The notes beneath the pieces were generated by a model. That model saw nothing but the letters and a program-made list of their open reading frames with translations, made no database searches and was not told the DNA's origin. This document shows positions 44,696 through 54,903 of a stretch of DNA of 64,000 nucleotides, one piece after another; position 1 is the first letter of the stretch; every line of letters begins with the position of its first letter. Position numbers and translations under genes: made by a program. Origin of the DNA: Poa pratensis (taxonomy: Eukaryota; Streptophyta; Magnoliopsida; Poales; Poaceae); contig CAMZMU010000048.1 of NCBI GenBank assembly GCA_947311845.1, forward strand, positions 24,260,431-24,324,430, written 5' to 3'.

Positions 44696-45281
44696 TGTCG
44701 TGGGGTAGATAACACGGCAGATGCTACTTTGGGGTAGCTTGAGTTGATGGGCAAGGCGACACTAGCGTCTGGGAGATTGTTTAGCATTGCAGGGACAAAA
44801 GGTTTACCCAGGTTCGGCCTCTCCATTGGAGATAAAGACCTACTTCCTGCTATCTTGTTATTGATCTCGATCTCGATAACCCGGCTACGACAACAGAGCC
44901 GGATCTCGATCTAGGTTACAAGGTTGTGGTGTTTCTCTCGGTGGTTCTCTCGCCTAAGCTTGGATCGTAAAGTTCTCTCTCAACTAGGGCTCAGGACCGG
45001 TTTATATAGACTACCGGGTCTCCTGGCACTTTACAATACGAACCCGGGCTCTACCCAGACTCGGAATCCTATTCTAGCTCTTCTAGCCTTCGTATCCTCC
45101 AAGTCACGAACCGCCTCTGGTCTTCTAGAAACTTCCCTTCCTGAACCGGGTTACCGCCAAAGCCTCTGGCCCAGCAACATAACCCGGCCCATGCTGATGG
45201 TTAGCTGGCCTGGCCGGGCCTCCTGCCTGGCGGGTCATGCTTTCCTCTTCATGGGCCTACCGGGTTATCATCCCCCCATCA
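44696..45281 (-). repeat. nested gypsy 5' LTR
   Basis: 586 bp, TGTCGTGGGG...CCCCCCATCA on the + strand, followed by TSD GGACC. About eight differences from 31723-32309 were counted by eye. An ATG within it (about 44826, - strand) opens a frame that continues through the PBS into gag. Confidence 0.92.
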
Positions 45282-45629
45282 GGACCCCGAGGGGCCCACA
45301 CCACCCCAGGGCGCGCCAGAGGGGGGGACCGCGCCCTCGTGGCGTGTGCGGCCCTGGTGGCCCTCCTCTGCTGCTCCTTCGCTCCGTCAGGTGAGTTCTG
45401 GTAAAATAGGGACTCCCGTGTAGTTTCGTCCAATTCCGAGAATATTTCCAGACTAGCTTTTCTGGAATACAAAAACAGCAGAAAACAGGAACTGGCACTT
45501 CGGCATCTTGTTAATAGGTTAGTTCCAAAAAATGTATAAAAGTGATATAAAGTAGATGCAAAACATGTAGCAATTGGTATAAAACAAGCATGGAACATCA
45601 AAAATTATAGATACGTTTGAGACGTATCA
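45282..45629 (-). repeat. outer element LTR B, right part
   Basis: Starts with the GGACC duplicated by the gypsy insertion and continues the outer LTR to GAGACGTATCA, followed by TSD TGCTG. Roughly ten differences from the corresponding 350 bp of LTR A were counted. Confidence 0.88.
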
Positions 45630-45634
45630 TGCTG

Positions 45635-46417
45635 CCGGGGAGTTGGAGAAGTCTGGCGACGGCGCCCGTGGCCGGCGGTTGCTGCTGGCGGCCACTTCCT
45701 TGACCGCCGCGACGGCCGGCAGTTGGAGATGAGCAAGGATGGAGGCCCGATCTCGGGGGAGAGATTGTGATGGGAAAGGGAAGAATAATGATGGTGGATC
45801 CTTGACACAAATTTTTGTAAATACCCTTTTACTTTAGATTAAAAATAAAAAAATATTGGTACTTTTAGGTAGTTTCATGTTCTTTTAATCTAGAAGTTTC
45901 AGGTAGTTCTTAATTTATCACCATTCGATTAGAGCGGATGGTTGTTATCTAAAACTTGTATAAAAAAATACACAAAGGAACACCATTTTATTGCTTGTGG
46001 AACGAATTATACTATCAGCGGTACATAATATTGAACCGGGGAACCAAAATATCGCCCATAAATAAATTCCAACTATAAAGAGTTAAAGACAGTAAGACAA
46101 CAATATTCGACATCTAATTTTCACGCTCATGGAACAAATCACGATAACAAAAGAGCATAAATTTTGGGACAAATAGTTTAGAAATTATGGAATATAAAAT
46201 GATTGTGCAATGATTAGCAGATAAATCTAGTTCAAATCTGTACCTTAAGAAAACTAATCAAAGAGAGATTTTTTTTCTTCAAAAGTCATGACCATGTTTT
46301 AAAACGTGGAAGCTGCTAAAACAATTTAGCACATTGCCTGGATGTGAGGATGTAACTCTTTAAAAAAATCATAATCATACTATAAAACGTGAAATATAAA
46401 ACAAATCTCTTCCATAA
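45635..46417. other. right flank of LTR nest, no gene
   Basis: The first about 200 bp are GC-rich and continue the anonymous fragment at 24911-25039; on the - strand they are open (SLLISNCRPSRRSRKWPP). The remainder is AT-rich, with no reading frame or motif recognised. Confidence 0.35.
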
Positions 46418-46637
46418 CACATCCCGCCACAAGAAAACAACTTTTTTTAAAGTGAATGGAACAACATATTAAAATCATTCAAAAAGCCTAAAAGTAGAAC
46501 CATTATTAAAAACTAAACTAAGGAAAAAGAAAAGAAAGAAAATAGAGAGAAGAAAGGAAGCATTATTACATGGAGGTGGAACCCACGTACTAAGGGCATC
46601 TCTGGCGGGCCACCCAAAGTGAATTCACGTACTAAGA
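46418..46637. repeat. repeat R1, left copy with one CATCTCGGACGG monomer
   Basis: About 200 bp (CACATCCCGCCACAAGAAAA ... GAAGGAAGCATTATTACATG) are repeated at 54483-54650 with roughly 90% identity by eye. It ends in one monomer (GGGCATCTCTGGCGGGCCAC) of a short tandem family also found at 47356 and 54668-54790. Confidence 0.75.
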
Positions 46638-47142
46638 CTACCCATAGTGGGGGTATCCGCCGTAACTTGGAGACGGTTGAGCATTTACTGGTTGCGTGCC
46701 CTTGGTCGCGCGCGTTGCGGAGTCTCGTGGCTACGCGATTCAACCTTGCTTCCTTCATCCCGGACTCCTGGACGGAGGCAAGCTCGCTCACGGCGTGGCT
46801 GCAAAGCCTCTCCTCCGGCAACACGGCTTCGGACAAAGCCTGCAAATCCATGGCACTCATGGTGATATGGGCTATCTGGCGGGAGCGCAATGCGCGGTGT
46901 TCCGTGAGGTTGATCGTCCAACCTCTGTAGTCTTGCAGGAGGTCATCGACGAGAGAATGTCTTGGGGGCTGGCCGGTTGCCGCCATTTGCGAGACCACGA
47001 GTAATTCGGCTTCCGTTTTTTTAGGCGCTGCCTTTGTTGCTTACTTTACCATACCATACCATACTTTTACAGTTGGGCTCCTTGTAGCTCGTTCCTTCTA
47101 TCAATAAAATCGCAGCTCTCCTGCGCTTTTAGCAAAAAAAAA
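46638..47142 (+). mobile_element. LINE 3' end fragment
   Basis: The + strand frame reads ETVEHLLVACPWSRALRSLV and MALMVIWAIWRERNARCS, matching the zinc-binding-like C-terminal region after RT in plant LINEs (cysteine/histidine segment, then a conserved WxxWxxRN-like motif). About 160 bp later come AATAAA (47103-47108) and an A-run (47134-47142). RT itself is missing, so this is a 5'-truncated non-LTR insertion. Confidence 0.7.
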
Positions 47143-47350
47143 TAGTGGGGTATCATAGGTGGTATCATGCATTTCATGCATGCAAAAAGCTGATGTGGCA
47201 CTATAATTAATGATGAGAGAGGAGGTGGTGGCATATGAGTCTACAAATCTAATAAATGCACTATACATACATATGTTACTATGCACTATGAAGCTAGTAA
47301 CATAAAGTAGTATCATGTGCCTGATACACTAGTTACTTCCCACTATGAGC
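47140..47350. mobile_element. MITE-like element
   Basis: A 210-bp AT-rich non-coding segment starts AATAGTGGGGTATCATAGG and ends AGTTACTTCCCACTATGAGC, so both ends share an inverted ATAGTGGG. Internal short palindromes (CATGCATTTCATGCATG) are visible. Similar CTCATAGTGGG-ended MITEs are frequent in Triticeae. The target duplication could not be established. Confidence 0.45.
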
Positions 47351-47355
47351 AGTCT

Positions 47356-47402
47356 AAGGGCATCTCGGACGGACCACCCCAGAGTGGAATCCACGTACTA
47401 AG
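47356..47402. repeat. CATCTCGGACGGACCACCCC monomer
   Basis: A single monomer of the 45-bp family found three times in a row at 54668-54790. It resumes the R1-associated array interrupted by the LINE and the MITE-like element. Confidence 0.65.
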
Positions 47403-47819
47403 GGCAGTACAGCTGCCATGAGGGTCGACGGTAGAGGAAGATGAGCAGGCGGCCGTGACATATGCTGGTGCGGCGGGTGATTGGAGTTTCTTGGATCGCG
47501 GGTGGAACAGGAGGCATGGAGCTGAGCGAACAGACGTCTAAGCGGGTTTTATCGGGCTTTGATGGACGCCGGCGGAACAATGCGGGATTTAAGTGGACAA
47601 TTTCCAAATCCCATTTAATTGAATGGGCACAAGCGGCAAGCCGGCGGATAGCCGTGGGCGTGCCCACCTGCAGGCCTAATTGTGTCTGTGCGCCGTTGTG
47701 CGCTGGCGCAAGGAGAGAAACAAGAAAAAGCCTTGGGATCATCCGGGGATCGCTCGGCTTGCGTCCTCCTTGCGCGTGTGACACGCGTCCACCTGCGTGG
47801 ACAAAGCGACGGCCCCAAC
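47403..47819. other. left flank of Harbinger element, no gene
   Basis: GC-rich, with frames open on both strands but no recognisable product. The stretch TGCGCCGTTGTGCGCTGGCG...GGAGAGAAACAA at 47687-47728 recurs at 58345-58374, beside the second duplicated segment. Confidence 0.35.
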
Positions 47820-47822
47820 TAA

Positions 47823-50252
47823 GAGCATCTCCAAGCATGGTAGCTATATTCTCCCTATACGTCCGGGCGGACAGCCCGGATGCGGTTTGGGCTTTTTTAG
47901 TCCACCCAACGGCGGCCCCCAAACTCTCCCCAAACGTCCGGGCTGTCCGGCTCCCCCCAAAGCCAGCCATATGTAGGGTGGGTTTGGGACGCGCCCGGAC
48001 GCGTCCGCCACGTCGGATCTGGCAAGGCGGGCCTACCCCAAATTTCCATCTAAAATTCCGGCGCGCCGGCCACTTCCACTTTCCCCTTCTCCGCCTCCAT
48101 TTCCCGCCGGCCAATTTCATTCCTCCCGCCCCATCCACCTGCAAATCCGATGGAGGCGACGGAAGGAATCGATTTGACCGAGAACGGCGCCTCCTCCCAG
48201 TCCGTCGAGCAAGCGGGGGCCTCGGCGCTGAAGCCGGAGACCATCGCGCGGCGGACGCGGCGCCGCAGGCAGCGCCTCCGCGAGCTCGCGGCGGAGAAAG
48301 CGGCGCTGGAGGCTATGTCGGAGACGGAGACGGAACGGATAGCGAACGCGGAAACGCAGGGCGACGAGCCGGAGTTGTCCACGCCCGTGCCCGTCGTCCG
48401 GCGTCCTACGCAGGTTCCGCATGTCCCCGCGCCGGCAAGGAGGTCGACATCCTCCACGACGAACCCGGCGGAGGATGCGGGCAACATCTTCCACCCGGAT
48501 GAGTACCCGTCGCAGGTTCCGCCGACGCAGGAGAACGAGATGATGGGCGAGTCTCCGCCGCTCCAGCGGACGCGGGATGCTTCCGGCGTCACCGCTACCG
48601 ACGTCGCCCACAACCTGTTCAACGAAAGTCAAATCGACTATACGGTATGCATCTCTACCCAAACTTCATAGTTCCGACTCAATCTAGGCCTTTAGTGTAA
48701 TCCTTAGCATGTTTAGGATGATAAGAATGATTATATGCTGGAATTGATCCGGGATGGGGAGGATCCGGCATCACAGGGTCCGTCGGCGGTGGTGGGCGAG
48801 TCCGAACCGGTGGGGAATGCGGACAAGCCGAAGGCCCGGAAGGCATACACGCCAAGAGGCTCGTCCTACTCCACTTTTGAAGATGTTTTGCTTTGCCGGG
48901 CTTGGTTAGCCACAAGCATGGATCCTATATGTGGAACTGAGCAAAAGGGCACAAGGTTGTGGGACAAGATACATGCCCATTTCCATCACCAAAAGGAATA
49001 CATGACACCCCACCCCATTGTGTCCGATCGCAATGCCGGCTCTCTTCAACATAGGTGGGCGGCAATTCAAGAAAGCGTCAACAAGTATTGCGGTTTCCAC
49101 GCACAAGTGGTGAACCGGAATTCTAGTGGCGTCAACGTGACTTCCTATGTAAGCTATTCCTTATGATTTGTTCATTTGCATCTCTTCATTTTGCATCAAA
49201 CTTCATGGGTGGTCATTAAAATTGTTGGCTACTTTTGTGTTTGATAGACAAGTTTGGCCGCCACTTTGTACCATCAAGTGGAGAAGAAACACTTCACCCT
49301 CTCACATTGTTGGCTAGAGTTGAATGGAAAGCCCAAGTGGATGCTCCAATATGATGATCACAAGAATCCGGCCAAGAAATGGAAGACCAACGATGGATCA
49401 ACCTCTTCCATCCCAATTGTAGTTGATGAGGAAGATGGGCCATCCGAAGGTGGAGGTGGCCGGAAGAGGATGATGATGGGGAAGAAGTGGGAGAAGGACC
49501 GGGTGGCACGAGACGGCGCTGCCGCGAAGATGTCCACCACATGGAAGGACATCTTCGAGAAAAAAGATGATGCCATGCAAAAGTTGGAGAAAGAAAGGGA
49601 GGACAAGAAGGCCGAGAGGTATGACGCCTTCTTGGCTTTGCAAAAGGAGAGAATGGAGTTTGACCGCATCCGGCTCAAGGAGAGGTTGGACATTGAGAGG
49701 GAGAAGTTGACCGTGGCGAAGGAGGAGGCTTGGTTGAAGCTCCAATTGGAGCAAAAGAAGATAGCCAATGCCTATGAGATGGAGCAAAAGAGGATGGCGG
49801 ATGCCTATGCCATGGAGCATGAGAAGAACATGATCGCAAGAAGTATGGAGGAACAAAAAATCATGTTCCAAGACGTTTCACTCTTGGATGAGGCAAGCGC
49901 CAAGTGGATCCTCATGATGAAGAAGAAGATCTCCGACCGTGACATCGGCGTTGATGGCTCCGGTGGATCCGCCCCTTCATCCGCCCCTTGATCCGCCCCA
50001 TAATCCGACTTTTGTATCGGACAACTTGTTAAACTTTCATTCAAATTTGAACTCTATGTCTTGTAATATGATCGGTATGTATCGGATCGGATCGACGTTG
50101 CATGGCTTGCATGGATTTGGGTGTCAATTTTTGTGCATTGTGGTTGTAGGAGCCCAACTATGGGGGTCGTCCGGTCGGTGTCCGCGGACGCGTCCGGGCG
50201 CGTCCGGGCGCAGTTTGGGGGGCGGATTTGGGGGCTCCGCTTGGAGATGCTC
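47823..50252 (+). mobile_element. PIF/Harbinger element carrying ORF1 only
   Basis: TIRs GAGCATCTCCAAGC (47823) and GCTTGGAGATGCTC (end 50252) are perfect over 14 bp, and the TSD is TAA (47820-47822 and 50253-50255), the 3-bp size of the superfamily. Subterminal CGTCCGGGCGGAC-type GC motifs occur at both ends. It contains one split gene (ORF1) and no DDE transposase, so it would need a transposase in trans. Removing it joins GGCCCCAAC-TAA-CCAACC. Confidence 0.88.
48150..49991 (+). CDS. Harbinger ORF1 protein (Myb/SANT-like, NAM-associated C-terminus)
   Basis: Exons 48150-48644, 48717-49148 and 49248-49991 join in phase 0 to 556 aa without a stop. The N-terminal third is basic and low in complexity (RRTRRRRQRLRELAAEKAAL). 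The middle has the trihelix/Myb-like region (YSTFEDVLLCRAWLATSMDP ... GSLQHRWAAIQESVNKYCGF). The C-terminal third resembles the 'No apical meristem-associated' domain and is a long charged coiled coil (ERMEFDRIRLKERLDIEREK). In Ping/Pong-type elements ORF1 binds DNA and is needed with the transposase for transposition. Relatives are often mislabelled in databases as glutathione S-transferase T3-like. The start follows a GC-rich leader at 47950-48149. Confidence 0.82.
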
Positions 50253-50255
50253 TAA

Positions 50256-50940
50256 CCAACCTTATCTCTTTCTCCTCCACACGTTCTGTCGTTCCTCTTT
50301 TTCCTCTCTTCTAAACGGTAAATCGCGAGCTCGTGCCGCCTTCTCCGCCGGCGCTCTCCCGGCCGCCTTCTCCGCCGCCTTGCCGGCGCTTCCCGTGCAG
50401 CCCTCTCTGCCGCCCGCCGGCGCTCCTCGTGCCGCCTACGGCCGGCGCCGCCGCGCCCTGGGCCGCTGCTGCGTCGAGCTTTGCGTCAGCCTCCTCTGCA
50501 CCGACCGCCGCCATCGGTGCTCTCTCCTCTACGGCCGCAAGGACGAATCCTCGTCCGGCGCTGCGCCCATGCGCCGCAAGGACGACCGCTCGACGCCTGA
50601 AGCGTCGCCTCGGTGCTCCAAGCCCGCCGTCGGGCGCGTCGTCGCGATACTCCAAGCCCGCCGACGGGATGCTGCAAGCAGCTGTTTGCTGCCGTCGTGG
50701 TGCTGCAGGGGGAGGGGGATGTGCTACTGGAAGCGTCTTTGGTGGCGTCGTCGTGCTGCAAGCCCGCCGTCGGGCGCAGTGCCGGGATGCTCCAAGCCTG
50801 CCGCCGGCCGCAGTGCCGCGATGCTCCAAGCCGGCACTACAAGGGAGAGGGGTTTGGTGCTGCGAAAGTCGTTGGTGCTACCGGCGGGTGGCCACAAATT
50901 CTACCACCGTTCTGCCACGGAAGAGCACCGCAGCAACAAA
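50256..50940. repeat. GC-rich CTCCAAGCCCGCCG repeats
   Basis: Long frames are open on both strands because of composition. The + strand shows repeated CSKPAVGRVVAILQA and CSKPAAGRSAAMLQA units, that is, a roughly 60-bp DNA repeat around GATGCTCCAAGCC. There is no recognised protein domain. It belongs with the TTTTGCTAC array that follows. Confidence 0.5.
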
Positions 50941-51660
50941 GATAATGCGATTTTTGCTACTAGTAATTTGTTTTTTGCATCATAGGAAGGAGATTTTGCT
51001 AATGTTGTTCTTCTGTTTTGCGTCATAAGAAATAAAAATTGCTACAATTGACCTTTTGTTTTGCATCATAGGAGAAGAATTTTGCTACCATTTTTTTGTT
51101 TTGCATCATAGGAAGTAGCAAATTTGCTACCGATGTTCTTTTGTTTAGCATTGTAGCAAGGAGAATTTGCTGCCATCTTCTTCTGTTTAGCATCATAAGG
51201 AGAAATTTGCCACAATGATTCATTTAACAATCATTCCATGTCTCGGTTTTGCTATAATAGCATAAGTTTTTGCTACAATAGCATAATTTTTTGCTACAAT
51301 CATTTTGTGTTTTTGCTACAAGGTCTCCGACGAATTTTTATAGTTTTGCTACGACGTTTCCGCAACAAGGTCGTTTTTGCTACGATAGCACAAATTTTTG
51401 TTACAAATCGTTTTGAGGTTTTGCTACGAGGTCTCCGGCAAGGTCTTTGTCCATGTCTCCGACGAGGTTAGTTTTGCTAAAGCAGCACAAAATGCTTGCT
51501 ACAACGCCTCCGGCGAGGTCTATGGCTAACGTCTTTATTATTCTTTTTTGTGACTGAACCGTTTTTTGCTACAAACACATAATATTTGCTGCCGCGGGAC
51601 GTTTATTTGCTGCATTGTAGCAATTGTGGGAATTTGAGAAAAACAAGATGGACACGTGTT
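50941..51660. repeat. TTTTGCTAC / TTTTGCATCATAGGA repeat array
   Basis: Five or more imperfect units of about 55-65 bp (ATTTTGCTA...TTTGTTTTGCATCATAGGA) occur at 50946-51215, then shorter TTTTGCTACAATAGCATAA and TTTTGCTACGA units to about 51600. Sequences of this character are common in Triticeae repeats, probably a DNA-transposon interior, but I cannot name the family. Confidence 0.6.
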
Positions 51661-51701
51661 GGCCGGGGGACCGGGGATGGGAAGCTTGTCCGCAAAACAA
51701 T

Positions 51702-53362
51702 CATATTGGGCCGAACTCTGGACGGAGCAGCTTTCCTTCCATTTTTTTCCATAACGGAGAGCCACACACAACGCTAATTATAATTACACTCTGCTTGGCG
51801 ACAGACATACAGTAGTTGCGCTTGCGGAATCACACACACTCTGCTCGGCGCCAGCATGCAGTGTGCTCCGAAACAAAAGCTGAGATGAGATGGGAAAGGT
51901 CCCTGATTCTGTTGCGCACAGCACAAGGGGGTGTTAGCTAGGTTGGGTAGGCGCTTTATCAAGCTAGCCTAATCAATCCCTAACCAGATCAGCAGCCACT
52001 CGCCAACCGGGCAACCACCCTCCCCACGAGGTCGATCGAGACGAGAGATCCCCCGCCGTGTCGGTCCGTCCGTCCAGATATATTCGCCTCACCCACGACG
52101 ACGCCACTTGCCGCCAGCGCCGAGCAGCGATGAACTGAACATCCACGGCACGGCAGGCCAGTATCTAGCTAGTGGTGGTTAGGCTGGCCACTCACTCCAG
52201 ACCTCACTCACTGGTTTTGGGTTGGTTAGGCCTACTGCTCGCTCACCTGCGTGCGTGCTACGCGCGAACGACTCGATCGCGACCACACTGGGCAAGCGCA
52301 TGTAACACGTGGGGAAATGGCAAAATAGAAGGAGACGGAGATTCCAACTCGTACGGTGGCTCGGTCAGGCGTAATCCCATACGCAGGCGTCGCGTACGTG
52401 GGCGCTTCATCCCGGCCGTCTCCTACGTCTTCACTGGTTTTCGTTTTAGTTCGGCACCCGCGCGCGCCGAGGGTGTGAATGTGTGTGTGTGATAAGATGG
52501 AGGTGTCACGCGATACGTCAACGCATATAGTATAACAGTATCCTCTACTTTAGTATTAGCGGACAGATAACCATGCCAGCACGCTGGGTTAGGACTACCT
52601 GCAGCCACACAAGTGGTTCGTCTGTGGATGCTTCTTCCGTTCCGTGAGAAAAGAAAAGTAGCTCAACTGTGGAAATGGAAGAGATCTGGAAGCACCGAAA
52701 ATATTTTTCCTGCGCTAGCTCTACGCTGCCTTCCACTAAAAATGCTCTGTAAATACTGTACTAGCTTCACTCGCAAAAAGAAGTAAGTAGTAGCTTAGCT
52801 ATGGTTGATTGCCAAACTGATCGCTTTTCATGTGCCCCGAAAAAGGAAAAAAAGAGTGCGCGCTGGAAGCTACTGTACTGCCGAAGATCCATTTCGCGAA
52901 CGAAGGAGGCCACTCAAGTTGAGGCGACGCTCAGAGGCGATGGATCTGCCATCCATTTTTAATTGACCCCGAGGTGACCAGAGGGCGTTGGAATCTTCCA
53001 AGCACGCACATCCGGACCCATCCATCGGTCGGCCAGTTCAGCTGCGTGGTCTCAGGCTGCGAGCTGACTTCTTACCGGGTCTCCGGGTCCGATTCTCGGA
53101 ACCGTCTGCCCGCCTTGCCAGAACTAGCACGAGGCCAAGTCCATGTCGGCTTCTCCACGCATGTGCCAAATGCTTTGCACCCATATACTGTCATGCCATT
53201 TCGCACTAGCTAGAGACTACGTACGCTGTGACCTGAACAGACAAACCATGCATGAAATATAGGCACGTAAGCATCCACTTTGTACTAGTTTTTTGTGAAG
53301 ACGAATACAAGTTGGATGGTGCTCTTACCCCAAAAACATGTCACGCACACGTCGGAATAAGC
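51702..53362. repeat. segmental duplication, copy 1
   Basis: 1.66 kb of non-coding DNA, homologous in order to 58373-63594. Shared landmarks include CAATCATATTGGGCCGAACT, ACCAGATCAGCAGCCACTCG, GTGCGTGCTACGCGCGAACG, AACACGTGGGGAAATGG (G-box core CACGTG), GCGGACAGATAACCATGCCA and CACGCACACGTCGGA. No coding frame is conserved between the copies. Confidence 0.8.
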
Positions 53363-53512
53363 CTCGGAATATTTTTACTCAAGTACTCTCTCCACTACCG
53401 AACCGTAAGGTGTATAATTATTCTGTACAAATATTAAGAAGTGAGAAATTTGTATATGGGTCTTGCTCGAAAACATAAAAAAAACGGACGCGAAGACTAA
53501 AGTTTAGGTCCC
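53363..53512. other. AT-rich spacer
   Basis: Unremarkable sequence between the duplicated segment and the next repeat-derived frame. It contains an A-run near 53477. Confidence 0.3.
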
Positions 53513-53515
53513 GCG

Positions 53516-54476
53516 ATGGCGGAGGCGACCCCGACCTCCCCACCCAACACCGGCCCCTACCGGCGGCGGCCGCTCCACCCCATCACTCCCTGCTCGGCGT
53601 GGAGGACGTGCCCGAGACCCAGCTGGAGAGGCTGTCCGTACCGTGTCTCAGCTGGATCCGGTGGTGATGTAGGTGCCTCAGCCGGGTGCACTGAGCTGCG
53701 AGGTTGGTCGCGTCCCAGCTCGAAGAGATGGTCGCGTCTTAGATCAAGATGACGGAGTCTGTGTAGGGCTCGATGGTGCGACTTCGGAGCTTGTTGAGGT
53801 GGCTCTGGAAAGGCTTTCCATGACGCCGACTGTGGTGCATATGACTCCAGCACCACCTTCGAGTGCTGGGGGCAATTTGGCTGCACGAACGGCAGTTTCA
53901 AACTCTTTGGTTGTTACTACCCCAGGGATGCGACCAATCGGCATCAATGCTCGACCTGACCTCCACACCTTTTGTTTCTTCAGAGCGCGTTTTTCGGTGG
54001 TGTAGGTGCCCAATCTGCATGAACTTGCTGTGGAGCTTGTTGTGCCATAGGCTTTGGAGGAGTTGAAGGATTCTGGTGCCCTAGCTCTTAGGAGAAGATC
54101 ACAAAGGAGATGGCAAGTTTGATGCGGGAGAGCCACGGGAGAAGATCTCACCTTTTTTGGCGAGGGAGCTGTTCCGAGAACTTGTTGGCATGGCGTCGGG
54201 CTCACCTAAGGACATGCATGTTGGGGAGGATGCTTCCTCTTTGGTGGAGCACGTACCAGCCGGATGGACAAGAAAACAAATGATATTCCAATAGCCAAGC
54301 ACACCAAGTTAAGGCGGGCGGAGTTTTTTTGGAAGATACCAAAACTCAAGAGTAAAGGGAAATCCACCGAGGAGGTCCTAAATGAGAAGATGCAATATTA
54401 TCTACATATGTATAAGAAGCAGCACATGCCACAGGTGATGGAGGCTGTTCGAGCCTTAGTTGAGATCAATGCTTGA
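53516..54476 (+). pseudogene. repeat-derived gag-like ORF remnant
   Basis: A proline-rich start (MAEATPTSPPNTGPYRRR) is followed by broken frames and a clean final segment, IAKHTKLRRAEFFWKIPKLKSK ... MQYYLHMYKKQHMPQVMEAV, ending at 54476. The basic helical end resembles the C-terminal part of gag-like proteins from grass retroelements, possibly LINE ORF1, but this is a weak, remembered resemblance. Multiple frame breaks make it non-coding. Confidence 0.35.
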
Positions 54477-54482
54477 TTTTTC

Positions 54483-54790
54483 TTCAGAACACATCCTGCC
54501 ACAAGAAAAAACAACTTTTTTTGAAGTGAATGGAACAACATATTAAAATCATTCGAAAAACCTAAAAATAGAACCATCATTAAAAACTAAACTAAGGAAA
54601 AAGAAAAGAACGGAAATAGAGAGAAGAAAGGAAGCATTATTACATGGACGTGGAATCCACGTACTAAGTGCATCTCGGACGGGGCCACCCCAAAGTGGAA
54701 TCCACATAAAAGGGCATCTCGGACAGGCCACCCCAAAGTGGAATCCACGTACTAAGGGCATCTCGGACGGACCACCCCAAAGTGGACACA
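54483..54790. repeat. repeat R1, right copy plus three tandem monomers
   Basis: 54483-54660 matches 46418-46598. Three 45-bp monomers GGGCATCTCGGACGG(G/A)CCACCCC follow, with starts near 54668, 54713 and 54757. With the left copy this brackets about 7.9 kb. Confidence 0.75.
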
Positions 54791-54852
54791 GAAAGTGTCT
54801 GTTCTGCTCCGTTTGGGGTACATGCCAGAGCCCACGTCAACCCCTAATCCGT

Positions 54853-54903
54853 TTGTGTGTGTGTATGTGTGTGTGTGTGGGTTGGGGGGGGGGGGGGGGG
54901 GGG
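54853..54903. repeat. GT microsatellite and 20-base G run
   Basis: GTGTGTGTGTATGTGTGTGTGTGTGG is followed by an uninterrupted run of 20 Gs (54884-54903). Length is likely polymorphic or uncertain in the assembly. Confidence 0.9.

Larger units (their letters stand above)
31723..45281 (-). mobile_element. nested Ty3/gypsy retrotransposon (Tat-like) with antisense gene
   Basis: In - strand order: 5' LTR 44696-45281; PBS GTTGGCGCCGTCTGTGGGAA (44676-44695); gag; protease; RT; RNase H; integrase (ending 37893); a non-coding stretch; an oppositely oriented gene on the + strand (33199-36974); a polypurine tract (CTGGGGGCTAC, about 32504-32514); then a 3' LTR reduced to its first about 63 bp (32441-32503). 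Integrase after RNase H places it in gypsy; the antisense ORF between pol and 3' LTR is a feature of Tat/Retand/Grande-type elements. TSD GGACC at 31718-31722 and 45282-45286. Coding capacity is broken by frameshifts. Confidence 0.88.
25040..45629 (-). mobile_element. large LTR retrotransposon (outer), with nested gypsy
   Basis: The outer LTRs read on the - strand TGATACGTCTCAAACGTATC...CACGTCATCA. LTR A is 25040-26635; LTR B starts at 30466 and ends at 45629 because another element interrupts it. TSD TGCTG occurs at 25035-25039 and 45630-45634. A PBS-like TGGCGCCGTTGCCGGGG lies at 30438-30454 (- strand) and a purine tract (AAGCTTGGGGATGC) abuts LTR A. The internal 3.8 kb (26636-30465) has no gag or pol, so the element is non-autonomous, probably gypsy-related from its PBS. 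I cannot assign the family name. Confidence 0.88.

Noticed and set aside
46039..46056. Short match GAACCAAAATATCGCCCA to the E2 fragment at 20526-20543
   Set aside because: Only about 18 bp with mismatches and no flanking similarity; probably chance.
49939..50985. A 348-codon frame continuing past the Harbinger ORF1 stop
   Set aside because: It crosses the Harbinger TIR and TSD into GC-rich repeats, in a different frame from ORF1, and consists of repeat-encoded CSKPA units.
50946..51215. Regularly spaced repeats resembling a CRISPR array
   Set aside because: Repeats are degenerate, spacers are related to each other and the genome is eukaryotic; it is a transposon-type tandem array.
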